Both the position numbers and the translations under genes were made by a program. A DNA stretch of 64,000 bases from assembly GCF_016019885.1 (NCBI RefSeq), contig NZ_JAEANY010000001.1:1-64000 (forward strand). The letters run 5' to 3'. Shown one piece after another: positions 16,347 through 24,352 of this stretch; position 1 is the first letter of the stretch; each line of letters begins with the position of its first letter. The DNA comes from Aurantiacibacter sediminis (GTDB taxonomy: Bacteria > Pseudomonadota > Alphaproteobacteria > Sphingomonadales > Sphingomonadaceae). The notes beneath the pieces are model-generated. The model saw only the letters and a list, made by a program, of their open reading frames with translations, had not been told where the DNA came from and did not search any database.

Positions 16347-16433
16347 ATGCCCCCTTGGGTAACGCAAACAGGCTGGGAAACGAAACGCTTCCTGCTATGG
16401 CCCTTCATTCGCTGACACGAGGCAAAGAGTTTC

Positions 16434-17483
16434 ATGAATCTGGAAAATTCGCAGGATTATTACGGCAAGGTTCTGGGCGGATCATCCGATCTGCGCACCG
16501 ATGCATGCTGCACTTTCGAAATGCCGTCAGACGCAGTGCAGCGTGCGCTCAAAAATGTGCATGAAGAGGTGAAGGCGCGCTATTACGGCTGCGGCCTCGT
16601 CGTCCCGCAAGCGCTGGATGGTTGCCGCGTTCTGGACCTGGGATCGGGCAGCGGACAGGACGCTTATCTGCTCGCGCAATTGGTGGGCGAGAATGGCCAC
16701 GTGACAGGTGTCGATGCGACACCTGAACAGCTTGCCGTCGCGCGCGAATACCAGAATTGGCACGCACTCGAATTCGGTTATGACAATGTCGACTTCATCG
16801 AAGGCGATATCGAGAAGCTGGGCGAGCTGGGCCTCGAAGAAGGTAGCTTCGATGTCATCGTGTCCAATTGCGTGATCAACCTCGTTGCCGACAAGGAAGC
16901 GGTATTCCTCGCCGCGCATCGCCTGCTGAAGCCGGGCGGTGAGTTGTATTTTTCCGACGTTTACGCAGACCGCCGCGTACCCCAGCACCTGCTCAGCGAC
17001 CCCGTGTTACATGGCGAGTGCCTGTCCGGCGCGCTGTATTGGGGTGATTTTGACAGGCTCGCCAAAGCAGCCGGTTTCGCCGATCCGCGCCTCGTCACTG
17101 ATCGCCCGCTCGGCATCAATGACCGCGAAGTGAAAGCCAAGCTCGACGGGATCAATTTCGTTTCCGCCACCTATCGCCTGTTCAAGCTCGATGGGCTGGA
17201 GCCGCAATGCGAGGATTACGGACAGGCCGTACGCTACAAGGGCTCGCTCGAAGGCCATCCGCGCGTCTTCGAACTGGATGCACACCATGCCATCGAAGCG
17301 GGCCGGACTTTTCCGATCTGCGGGAATAGCTGGCTGATGCTGGCCGACACGCGTTTTGCCGAGCATTTCGAATTCATCGGCGACTTCTCTCGGCATTATG
17401 GCGTCTTCCCCGGCTGCGGCACCGATGCGCCGTTTGGCCAAACCTCATCTGACGCTGCCGCTGCTGGCGCTGCCTGTTGCTGA
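16434..17483 (+). CDS. arsM: Arsenite S-adenosylmethionine methyltransferase
   Basis: Cytoplasmic SAM-dependent enzyme of 349 aa that methylates As(III). The start YYGKVLGGSSDLRTDACC is the ArsM signature, the SAM site is VLDLGSGSGQDAYLL (66-80), and VSNCVINL follows. Cysteines at 25/26, 53, 146 and 196 occupy the spacing of the four conserved As-binding cysteines of characterised ArsM proteins, so catalysis is expected. The C-terminal domain ends AACC, an extra Cys pair. It diverges from the oxidoreductase/radical SAM pair by 87 bp, and its stop overlaps the next gene by 7 nt. No arsR or arsenite efflux gene is in the window. Confidence 0.9.
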   Translation: MNLENSQDYYGKVLGGSSDLRTDACCTFEMPSDAVQRALKNVHEEVKARYYGCGLVVPQALDGCRVLDLGSGSGQDAYLLAQLVGENGHVTGVDATPEQLAVAREYQNWHALEFGYDNVDFIEGDIEKLGELGLEEGSFDVIVSNCVINLVADKEAVFLAAHRLLKPGGELYFSDVYADRRVPQHLLSDPVLHGECLSGALYWGDFDRLAKAAGFADPRLVTDRPLGINDREVKAKLDGINFVSATYRLFKLDGLEPQCEDYGQAVRYKGSLEGHPRVFELDAHHAIEAGRTFPICGNSWLMLADTRFAEHFEFIGDFSRHYGVFPGCGTDAPFGQTSSDAAAAGAACC

Positions 17484-18475
17484 AAATTCTCGTCACTGGT
17501 GCCGCCGGCCTGATCGGTGGTGAAGTCTGCGCGCGTCTTGTCGAGAAGGGCCACGCAGTCACCGGCATGGTGCGCCGCAATCCCGAAATTCGCGGCAATG
17601 ATGGCGCGCTGGTGGAAGGGATCGAAACCGTCAGCGGCGATGTGACCTTACCAATGATGGGTCTCGATCCCGCTCGCCATGATGTCGTCATACACTGCGC
17701 TGCCAGCCTCGAATTCGATGCGCCGGAGGAGGAACTTCGCGCGATCAATATCGAGGGTACGAAGAACGCGCTCGCCTATGCGAAGGCGGCAGGCGCGGCT
17801 TTCCTGCATGTCAGCACCGCCTATGTCTGCGGGCAGCAGGGCGGTGTGATCACGGAAGGCCGGGTGCCCGAGGGCCGCACATTCACCAATCGCTACGAAG
17901 CGAGCAAAGCGGCAGCAGAAGCGGTCGTCGCGGAGAGCAGCCTGCCCTTCGCGGTGGCGCGCCCCTCCATCGTGCTGGGCCATAGCGAGACAGGCATAAT
18001 CCGCGACTTCCCGTCACTCTGCAATGTCTTCCGCCTGATGGCGCGCGGCAAGGTCACGCAGTTTCCCTGTGTGCAGGGATCCACGTTGGACCTCGTCCCG
18101 ATCGACCATGTGGCCGAAGGTATTGCGCGTATTGCCGAGCGGATGGAGCAGGCCGACGGTGGCTATTTTCACCTCGTAGCCGAGAGCCCTCTTCTGGCGG
18201 CAGAATTGGCGCATGGTGTTGCGCGGGTGGACCATTTCCCGGATCCTGAAGTCGTCGCGCCCGAAGATTACGACCCCACGCAATTGCGCCCTGCCGAGCA
18301 GATGCTTGCGGGCCGGATGATCGGCACCTTCGGCCCCTATTTCACCCGCGATCCGCAATTTGACGACACAGAATTTCGCGCGCTGACCGGGCTGGAGTGC
18401 GGAGTGACGGATGCTGCGTGGCTGGACCGGCTTATCGCTTACGGGATTGAGGCTGGTTACCTGCCAGCGGCTTAG
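17477..18475 (+). CDS. NAD(P)-dependent epimerase/dehydratase family protein
   Basis: Extended short-chain dehydrogenase of 332 aa. It has the nucleotide site LVTGAAGLIGGEVC (5-18), VSTAYVCGQQGG and the catalytic YEASK. It begins with TTG inside the end of arsM (7-nt overlap), so its translation depends on arsM and its job is probably linked to the methylated product. In arsenosugar pathways a sugar-modifying or reducing step is needed, which an SDR could supply; this is inference. Its stop shares the TTAG tetramer with the convergent glycosyltransferase. The substrate cannot be read from sequence. Confidence 0.82.
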   Translation: MLKILVTGAAGLIGGEVCARLVEKGHAVTGMVRRNPEIRGNDGALVEGIETVSGDVTLPMMGLDPARHDVVIHCAASLEFDAPEEELRAINIEGTKNALAYAKAAGAAFLHVSTAYVCGQQGGVITEGRVPEGRTFTNRYEASKAAAEAVVAESSLPFAVARPSIVLGHSETGIIRDFPSLCNVFRLMARGKVTQFPCVQGSTLDLVPIDHVAEGIARIAERMEQADGGYFHLVAESPLLAAELAHGVARVDHFPDPEVVAPEDYDPTQLRPAEQMLAGRMIGTFGPYFTRDPQFDDTEFRALTGLECGVTDAAWLDRLIAYGIEAGYLPAA

Positions 18476-19197
18476 CGGACATCGGGATAATACCGCTCCA
18501 GCCGCTTCTTCGCGCCGAGCCCCCATAAAAAGCCGACTTTCAGGTAAATCCAGTTCGCTTTGAATGAGCCCCATTCGGCGATGCGGCGGTCTGACGTTTC
18601 AACGCGGTCTGCAATCATTTTGACCCGGCCAAAGCGCGTCATGCGGATGCACAAATCGGCCTCTTCCATCACTTTCGCCTCCGGATCGCAGCCGCCGCAG
18701 TCGAGAAATTGCGCGCGGCGGAAAAACATGGCGTGATCGCCGAACAGCAGGCGGCATCCGCGCACGAAAAGATGCGGGCGGAACAGGAGCGGCGCGTACC
18801 AGGTCTTCGCCCAATTGTGCAGCGTGGTGCCCCAGCGGGTCTTGTCCGGCCCGCGCAGGATCGGTCTGAAGCCCGCGAGGCTGATGCGTTCATCTGCCAG
18901 GGTCTCTTCAATTGCGGCGATGAAATGCATCGGGGGCACGGTATCGGCGTGCAGCACGACGACATACTCGCCCGCCGCTGCCTCGACGCCGGCATTGATC
19001 TGTCGACCCCGCCCTGCTTCCGTTTCGATCACCCGCCAGCCCTGTGCCTGCGCCAGCTCGACTGATCGATCCGTGCTGCCACCGTCCACCGCGACCACTT
19101 CCATCGGTTGCGGATCGAGTTTTGCCAGATGCTCTGCCAGCCGTGGCAGGGCGCGCTCTTCATTGAGCATGGGGATGACGATTGTCGTCCGGCTCAC
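18472..19197 (-). CDS. TIGR04283 family GT2 glycosyltransferase (arsenosugar-associated)
   Basis: GT-A glycosyltransferase of 241 aa. It starts SRTTIVIPMLNEERALPRL and continues with VVAVDGGSTDRSVELA, AGRGRQINAGVEAAAG and YVVVLHADTVPP, the exact layout of 'rSAM/selenodomain-associated transferase 2'. GTG 19197 is chosen because it overlaps the upstream stop as GTGA and gives the family's usual start; an ATG at 19215 is the alternative. Members co-occur with ArsM and ArsS in arsenosugar clusters. It pairs with the next gene on the same strand and converges on the arsM operon. Likely cytosolic or membrane-peripheral. Confidence 0.85.
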   Translation of the reverse strand: MSRTTIVIPMLNEERALPRLAEHLAKLDPQPMEVVAVDGGSTDRSVELAQAQGWRVIETEAGRGRQINAGVEAAAGEYVVVLHADTVPPMHFIAAIEETLADERISLAGFRPILRGPDKTRWGTTLHNWAKTWYAPLLFRPHLFVRGCRLLFGDHAMFFRRAQFLDCGGCDPEAKVMEEADLCIRMTRFGRVKMIADRVETSDRRIAEWGSFKANWIYLKVGFLWGLGAKKRLERYYPDVR

Positions 19198-19778
19198 GCA
19201 GTCAATTCCGGCCATGCGGCAAGGTCTTCGGGCCGATCACAATCGTCGAGTTCGGTAAGCTTCGCGTAAGCGATGTTATGAGCAACCAATCGCGCCTCGG
19301 TCTCTGCGAGCACGGCGTCAGTCCCCCACGCCATGTCCTGCCACAGGAATGGGAGTTTCCGCTGAAAGCCGAGCAAATAATAACCGCCATCGCTCGCCGG
19401 ACCGATCACTGCGTCATTGGTTTCCAAAGCCGCCACCGCATCGCAAAGATGCTGCGCGGTGAGGCCCGGAATATCCGCGCCAAGCAGGATCGCAGGGGCG
19501 GGCACACGGGAGAGCCGAGCACCCAGATCGCCCTCGCCCTGCTCGACGAGCGTCACATCATCGCCCAGCCAATCCGCAAAATCGCGGCCCATTGCGCCGG
19601 TGGTCCAGACGGCGAACGGCAGGCCGCTTTCCCTGATCGTAGCCAGCGTCCGCTCGACCAGCCGCCGATGAAGCGCCGCCGCGCCGTCCTCTCCCAGAGC
19701 CGGGATCAGCCGCGTCTTCGCCCTCCCCGCATGCGGGTATTTCGCGAACAGGGCGATGGTAGGAAGCGCGTCAGCCAT
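19194..19778 (-). CDS. TIGR04282 family glycosyltransferase (DUF2064)
   Basis: Nucleotidyl/glycosyltransferase-like protein of 194 aa. The N-terminal TIALFAKYPHAGRAKTRL resembles the MobA-type nucleotide site; ILLGADIPGLTAQHL gives the metal-binding Asp region and VIGPASDGGYYLLGF the substrate loop. This is the 'rSAM/selenodomain-associated transferase 1' family, which nearly always sits beside transferase 2, as here. ATG 19778 has GGGGAG upstream. Together with ArsM and the radical SAM protein it points to a glycosylated arsenical, but the exact product is inferred. Confidence 0.86.
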   Translation of the reverse strand: MADALPTIALFAKYPHAGRAKTRLIPALGEDGAAALHRRLVERTLATIRESGLPFAVWTTGAMGRDFADWLGDDVTLVEQGEGDLGARLSRVPAPAILLGADIPGLTAQHLCDAVAALETNDAVIGPASDGGYYLLGFQRKLPFLWQDMAWGTDAVLAETEARLVAHNIAYAKLTELDDCDRPEDLAAWPELTA

Positions 19779-19915
19779 AGTCTCCCCTACCGCCTCTCGA
19801 CTGCGCTGGCGAGCCGCCCTGTGCCCCAACTTGGCAAGAGGCCCCGCTTCGTCTAGCCTGTGATCAGGTTCCGCTCAGATGTGGCGGGTATTGGAATTTG
19901 GAAAGTACGTATCTC

Positions 19916-21109
19916 ATGGCGGATTATACTCCGCCGGATGGACGCGAGAAGGCCCCGAACGAGGCGAAAAACCAAAAAGGTTATCGCCCAAAAGCACAAA
20001 AAGGCCCGCAGCGCGCTCCCGGCGATAAAAAAGCTAAGAGCCAGCCGAACACAGGCAACGGGTCACCGCAATGGCGGCGTCCTCCCCACAAATCCTACAA
20101 GCAGGCCTATGCCGCGATCGACCTCGGCACCAACAATTGTCGCCTGCTGATTGCGCGCCCTTCGGATGAAAATTTCGTCGTGATCGACGCGTTCAGCCGC
20201 GTCGTCCGGCTGGGTGAGGGATTGGCGCAGACCGGGCGGCTATCCGATCACGCCATGGACCGCGCATTGGGTGCTCTGAAAATCTGCGCCGACAAATTGC
20301 GCAAACGCAATGTCCACCTCGCTCGCTCGGTCGCTACCGAAGCCTGCCGCCGGGCAAGCAATGGCGAAGCATTTATCGAGCGCGTGCGGCGCGAGACAGG
20401 CATCGTGCTGGATATCATCAGCGCGCAGGAAGAAGCGCGGCTGGCGGTGCTGGGCTGCCATATCCTGCTGGAAGACGGTGTCGGGCCGGCGATCATTTTC
20501 GATATCGGCGGCGGATCGACCGAGCTGGTGCTGATCGAGCCGGGCGCGCCGGTCCCCCGCATTCTGGACTGGCAAAGCGTGCCGTGGGGCGTTGTCTCGC
20601 TCACCGAAACAGTCGGCCATGAAAGCGGTTCTCGTGAAGATCGGCTGGCCCGCTATGCCAAGATGAAGCAGCTGGTGACCGATAGCTTTGCCGAGTTCTC
20701 GGAGCGGATTAGGCAGCATAGCGCGCCGGACCAGCGCCTGCTCGGAACCAGCGGCACGGTGACAACGCTGGCGAGCGTGCATCTGGGCCTGCCACATTAT
20801 GACCGCAGCCAGGTCGACGGGCTGATCGTGCCGACCGACAGTATGCGCGATATCTCTCAGGATCTCGCTGCCATGTCTCCCGGCGAGCGATCCGAACTGG
20901 ATTGCATCGGCCATGAGCGAGCGGAACTCGTGGTGGCGGGATGCGCAATTCTCGAAGCAATTCTCGACATTTGGCCAGCCCCGCGCCTTGGCGTTGCAGA
21001 CCGCGGCATTCGCGAAGGCATCTTGCGCAGCTTGATGACGGCGGACGCGGAAGGGCAACAGACTCAAGCCGCCATGCGGCGCGACAAATCTGCAGGAGCA
21101 AACGGCTGA
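19916..21109 (+). CDS. ppx: Ppx/GppA exopolyphosphatase family protein
   Basis: Hydrolyses terminal phosphate from polyphosphate or pppGpp in the cytoplasm. The first 60 residues are a basic, low-complexity extension (many Lys, Pro, Asn), then the ASKHA fold begins: AAIDLGTNNCRLLIARP, SVATEACRRASNG, IISAQEEARLAV, FDIGGGSTELVLI, and LLGTSGTVTTLASVHL. ATG 19916 gives 397 aa and is preferred over a TTG 18 nt upstream. The stop overlaps the rlmE start (TGATG). Ppx with rlmE is a common sphingomonad pair. Which substrate is preferred cannot be decided from sequence. Confidence 0.9.
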   Translation: MADYTPPDGREKAPNEAKNQKGYRPKAQKGPQRAPGDKKAKSQPNTGNGSPQWRRPPHKSYKQAYAAIDLGTNNCRLLIARPSDENFVVIDAFSRVVRLGEGLAQTGRLSDHAMDRALGALKICADKLRKRNVHLARSVATEACRRASNGEAFIERVRRETGIVLDIISAQEEARLAVLGCHILLEDGVGPAIIFDIGGGSTELVLIEPGAPVPRILDWQSVPWGVVSLTETVGHESGSREDRLARYAKMKQLVTDSFAEFSERIRQHSAPDQRLLGTSGTVTTLASVHLGLPHYDRSQVDGLIVPTDSMRDISQDLAAMSPGERSELDCIGHERAELVVAGCAILEAILDIWPAPRLGVADRGIREGILRSLMTADAEGQQTQAAMRRDKSAGANG

Positions 21110-21774
21110 TGGCGCGCGCAGGACAGGATTCGCAGCGGCGGCTGAAAACCGCAAAGAAGCGCAAGGCTAGTAGCCAGCGCTGGCTCGAGCGGCAATTGAA
21201 TGACCCTTATGTCAAAAAGGCCAAGGACGAGGGCTGGCGCAGCCGCGCGGCTTTCAAGCTGATCGAGCTCGATGACCGCTTTGGCCTTGTCAAAGGCGCG
21301 ACCCGCGTGATCGATCTCGGCATTGCACCGGGCGGCTGGAGCCAGGTCGTGCGAAAGCGCGCGCCCAAAGCGGCGGTGGTTGGCATTGACTATCTCGAGA
21401 CCGAGCCGATCGACGGTGTGACCATCCTGCAGATGGATTTTATGGACGATAAAGCGCCCGCCGCGCTAGAAGAGGCGCTGGGCGGCCCGGCTGACCTCGT
21501 GCTGTCAGACATGGCAGCCAATACCGTCGGCCACAAGCAGACAGATCACCTTCGCACCATGGCGCTGGTCGAAGCCGCCGCATGGTTTGCGGTCGAGAAC
21601 CTTGTCGAAGGTGGCGCTTTCGTGGCCAAAGGCTTTGCCGGCGGAACGGACAAGGAATTGCTCGACTTGCTGAAAAAGCATTTCAAGACGGTCAAACATG
21701 CCAAGCCGCCTGCCAGCCGCAAGGGTTCGAGCGAATGGTATGTGGTGGCGCAGGGCTTCAAGAAGACCGGGTAA
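21109..21774 (+). CDS. rlmE: 23S rRNA (uridine-2552) 2'-O-methyltransferase
   Basis: RlmE/RrmJ of 221 aa, which methylates U2552 in the A-loop of 23S rRNA late in ribosome assembly. It carries an RNA-binding basic N-terminus, SRAAFKLIELDDRFGLVKG with the first catalytic Lys, SAM site VIDLGIAPGGWSQVV, the catalytic Asp in LVLSDMAANTVG, Lys in FVAKGFAGG and the last catalytic Glu in SSEWYVVAQGF. This is the K-D-K-E tetrad. ATG 21109 overlaps ppx by one base. A strong terminator follows. Confidence 0.94.
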   Translation: MARAGQDSQRRLKTAKKRKASSQRWLERQLNDPYVKKAKDEGWRSRAAFKLIELDDRFGLVKGATRVIDLGIAPGGWSQVVRKRAPKAAVVGIDYLETEPIDGVTILQMDFMDDKAPAALEEALGGPADLVLSDMAANTVGHKQTDHLRTMALVEAAAWFAVENLVEGGAFVAKGFAGGTDKELLDLLKKHFKTVKHAKPPASRKGSSEWYVVAQGFKKTG

Positions 21775-21793
21775 CCGCGTCTGCGGCGCAAAC

Positions 21794-21823
21794 AAAAAGC
21801 CCCGGCGCTTGGCCGGGGCTTTT
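21794..21823. terminator. Bidirectional Rho-independent terminator
   Basis: A 12-bp perfect stem AAAAGCCCCGGC / GCCGGGGCTTTT lies between the convergent rlmE and cytochrome c genes, with A/T runs on both sides so that both transcripts can end here. Confidence 0.88.
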
Positions 21824-21846
21824 GCGTTTCACTGGAAGTGAAAGAA

Positions 21847-22506
21847 TTACTCGGCTGCAGCCTCTTCAGGAGCCGCGTCCCCAGCAGCAGCGTCTTCAGC
21901 GCCGTCTTCTGCCGGTGCTTCTTCGCCCTCAGCGCCTTCTTCACCCTCGGGTGCCTCTTCTTCCGGCACGAATTCGGGCAGAGCCGGGCCGCCGCCATTA
22001 TCACGCAGATAAAGAATCACGTCCGCGCGTTCCTGCGCATCGTTCAAGCCTGCGAACGTCATCTTGGTGCCAGCGGCAAAAGCAGCCGGGTTGGCAAGCC
22101 ATGCGTCCATCTGCTCGTAAGTCCACGCGCCGCCAACGCCGAGCAGGGCATCAGAATAGGCAAATCCCGGTGCGTGCTCGCCAATGGTCGCGCCCATCAC
22201 GCCATACAGGTTCGGGCCGATGCCGGTCGCGCCGCCCTGCTCGATCGTGTGACAGGCAGAGCACTTCGCGTAAACGGCAGCTCCAGATTCCGCAGAGCCA
22301 ATCGAAAGACGCTCGGCCAGCGAGGCTTCCGTCACCGCGCCAGCGGCGGTTTCTTCCGGTGCGTCAATGTAATAGCCCCAGGCGAATTCCTCGCCTTCTT
22401 CCGGCAAATCACTCTGGAAATACATGTCGGAGACAATGGCTCCGCCTAGTGCGACGATGCCAGCACCCAGGATCCAGCCAAAAGCGGTATTCATACGATC
22501 ATTCAT
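21847..22506 (-). CDS. Membrane-anchored class I cytochrome c
   Basis: Monohaem cytochrome of 219 aa with an N-terminal membrane anchor (about 8-30). The haem site CSACH has cysteines at 82 and 85 and His at 86, and the Met ligand is in GTKMTFAGL (about 155). The domain resembles CycM/cytochrome c552 proteins that carry electrons from the bc1 complex to the terminal oxidase. After residue about 180 comes an unusual tail rich in Glu, Ala and Gly with repeated EEAPEGEEGAEGEE-like units, likely flexible and strongly acidic. It is divergently transcribed from pheA. Confidence 0.9.
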   Translation of the reverse strand: MNDRMNTAFGWILGAGIVALGGAIVSDMYFQSDLPEEGEEFAWGYYIDAPEETAAGAVTEASLAERLSIGSAESGAAVYAKCSACHTIEQGGATGIGPNLYGVMGATIGEHAPGFAYSDALLGVGGAWTYEQMDAWLANPAAFAAGTKMTFAGLNDAQERADVILYLRDNGGGPALPEFVPEEEAPEGEEGAEGEEAPAEDGAEDAAAGDAAPEEAAAE

Positions 22507-22634
22507 GACAAGTCATTTCTAACGTGCGTTGAGATATGGGTGGCGACTTAGTGGGGTGAGGGCGCGCGCGCAAGGGGGCACGAAGGTCTAATCGCTTGTC
22601 GCTAAGGCGTCGCCGGGTTAGTCGCTCGGGTTCT

Positions 22635-23531
22635 ATGCAGAGTTTCCCCGCCCCAGCCCTCGCCATGGTCGAAAAAATGCGCGCCGCCGCTACTGCGGAA
22701 CCGGATCGGGCGATCGCCTTTCAGGGCTCGCCCGGAGCCAATTCGCATCGTGCCGTCAGCGAGTGGGACCCGGCTGCGCTGCCCCTGCCCTGCTTCAGCT
22801 TTGCCGCCGCGATTGATGCAGTGAAACGGGGCGAAGCATCCTGCGCAATGATCCCCATCGACAATTCTCAAGCAGGCCGGGTGGCCGATATACATTTCCT
22901 GCTTCCCGAAAGCGGTCTCTCCATCGTAGGCGAGCATTTCATGGCGATCCACCATGCGCTGATGGCGCTGGATGATGAAGGCCCGTTCGAGGCCGCCTAC
23001 AGCCACCCTCACGCATTGAGCCAAAGCCGTCATTACCTGCGCGAACGCGGCATCGTGCCGCTCAGCCATGCGGACACGGCGGGCGCTGCAGCCTATATTG
23101 CGGACAAGGGCGATCGCAAAGTCGCAGCCATTGCGCCTGCGCTCGCCGCCGATCTTTATGGGCTGAAAATCGTCGAGGAGAATGTCGAGGATAGCGCCGA
23201 CAATACCACGCGCTTCGTCGTCCTCGCGCGCGAAGCGCTAGATCCCGCCGTGCTCGAAGGGCAGGAAGCGATGACGACGTTCATTTTCGAAGTGAAGAAC
23301 ATTCCCGCCGCGCTGTACAAAGCGATGGGCGGCTTTGCGACCAATGGTGTGAATATGACGAAGCTGGAGAGCTATCAAAAGGGCACCAGCTTTGCCGCCA
23401 GCATGTTCTATGCCGACATCATCGGTGCGCCGGGGGATCCAGCTGTTGATCGGGCCTTGGAAGAGCTGGCTTTTCATTGCAAGGAACTGCGCTTGCTCGG
23501 CAGCTATCCCATGGCGCGCGAACGCGGTTGA
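22635..23531 (+). CDS. pheA: Prephenate dehydratase
   Basis: Converts prephenate to phenylpyruvate in phenylalanine synthesis. From ATG 22635 it is 298 aa; an in-frame start 39 nt upstream exists without better support. The catalytic PDT domain holds AFQGSPGANSHRAV, IPIDNSQAGRVADIHFLLP and the active-site Thr in DNTTRFVVLAR (about 200). An ACT regulatory domain follows (TFIFEVKNIPAALYKAMGGF, NMTKLESYQKG), which normally mediates feedback inhibition by phenylalanine. No chorismate mutase domain is fused. The gene precedes the DUF4129 operon by about 125 nt. Confidence 0.93.
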   Translation: MQSFPAPALAMVEKMRAAATAEPDRAIAFQGSPGANSHRAVSEWDPAALPLPCFSFAAAIDAVKRGEASCAMIPIDNSQAGRVADIHFLLPESGLSIVGEHFMAIHHALMALDDEGPFEAAYSHPHALSQSRHYLRERGIVPLSHADTAGAAAYIADKGDRKVAAIAPALAADLYGLKIVEENVEDSADNTTRFVVLAREALDPAVLEGQEAMTTFIFEVKNIPAALYKAMGGFATNGVNMTKLESYQKGTSFAASMFYADIIGAPGDPAVDRALEELAFHCKELRLLGSYPMARERG

Positions 23532-23656
23532 GCGCAGAGGATTGTGGTGCCTGCCTTTATTGCCGAGCAGACCCGTCTGACTCAATCGAGACTTTCTGGC
23601 CCAAAAGCCGCACCAATTCATTGCTTCGCAACAGATGCCATGCCAATTTGCGCAGC

Positions 23657-24352
23657 GTGACGATTTCATCGGGGACAGATGCGCTGCCACAGGTCGCGCA
23701 AAGGCAGCGGGGGGAGCTGGCACCACAGGGCGATTTCGATCAGACCTATGCCGATTTGCGCGCCGATGAGAGCATCCAGTTTGCCGAAGTCGAATTCCCT
23801 GCGCAGGAGCCGCCGCCCGATTGGCTCACCAATTTGCTCGAATGGCTTTCCGAAGTGCTCGCCCCGCTAGGCAGGTTCTTCGTCGCGATCTGGCCGGTGC
23901 TCCAATGGGTGCTGATTATTGCCGGGATTGCGCTGCTGGTGCTCCTGATCGTCCGCATGATCGAGCCTGATTTCCTTCGCCGGAAGAAACGCAGCGCAGC
24001 CAAGGACGAAGATTCTTGGGCTCCTGACGAAGGCGAGGCGCTCGCCCTGCTGGAAGAAGCCGACCGTCTTGCGAATGAAGGCCGCTATGATGAAGCAACA
24101 CATTTGCTGCTCAAACGATCGGTAGGGCAGATTGCCCAGGCGCGGCCGGATCTGGTCGAGCCATCGAGCACGGCGCGCGAGCTTTCGGCGGAGAGCCGCC
24201 TGCCGCAGGGCGCACGCGATGCCTTTGGGATCATTGCTGCGCGCGTAGAGCGGAGCTTGTTTGCGCTCAGCCCGCTGCATCAGGATGATTGGCAGGCGGC
24301 CCGCGCTGCCTATGCCGATTTCGCCCTCCAGCAAAAGGCGCTGGCGGCATGA
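23657..24352 (+). CDS. DUF4129 domain membrane protein
   Basis: First gene of a MoxR-type operon, 231 aa from the GTG at 23657; a TTG at 23648 is equally possible and neither has a clear ribosome site, so the start is uncertain. One strong membrane helix (WPVLQWVLIIAGIALLVLLI) lies near the middle, followed by a charged stretch and a cytoplasmic domain with ALALLEEADRLANEGRYDEA and LLLKRSVGQIAQ, the DUF4129 pattern. Its stop overlaps the next gene by 4 nt. DUF4129 proteins accompany MoxR/DUF58 systems and some resemble transglutaminase-associated membrane proteins; function unknown. Confidence 0.72.
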   Translation: MTISSGTDALPQVAQRQRGELAPQGDFDQTYADLRADESIQFAEVEFPAQEPPPDWLTNLLEWLSEVLAPLGRFFVAIWPVLQWVLIIAGIALLVLLIVRMIEPDFLRRKKRSAAKDEDSWAPDEGEALALLEEADRLANEGRYDEATHLLLKRSVGQIAQARPDLVEPSSTARELSAESRLPQGARDAFGIIAARVERSLFALSPLHQDDWQAARAAYADFALQQKALAA

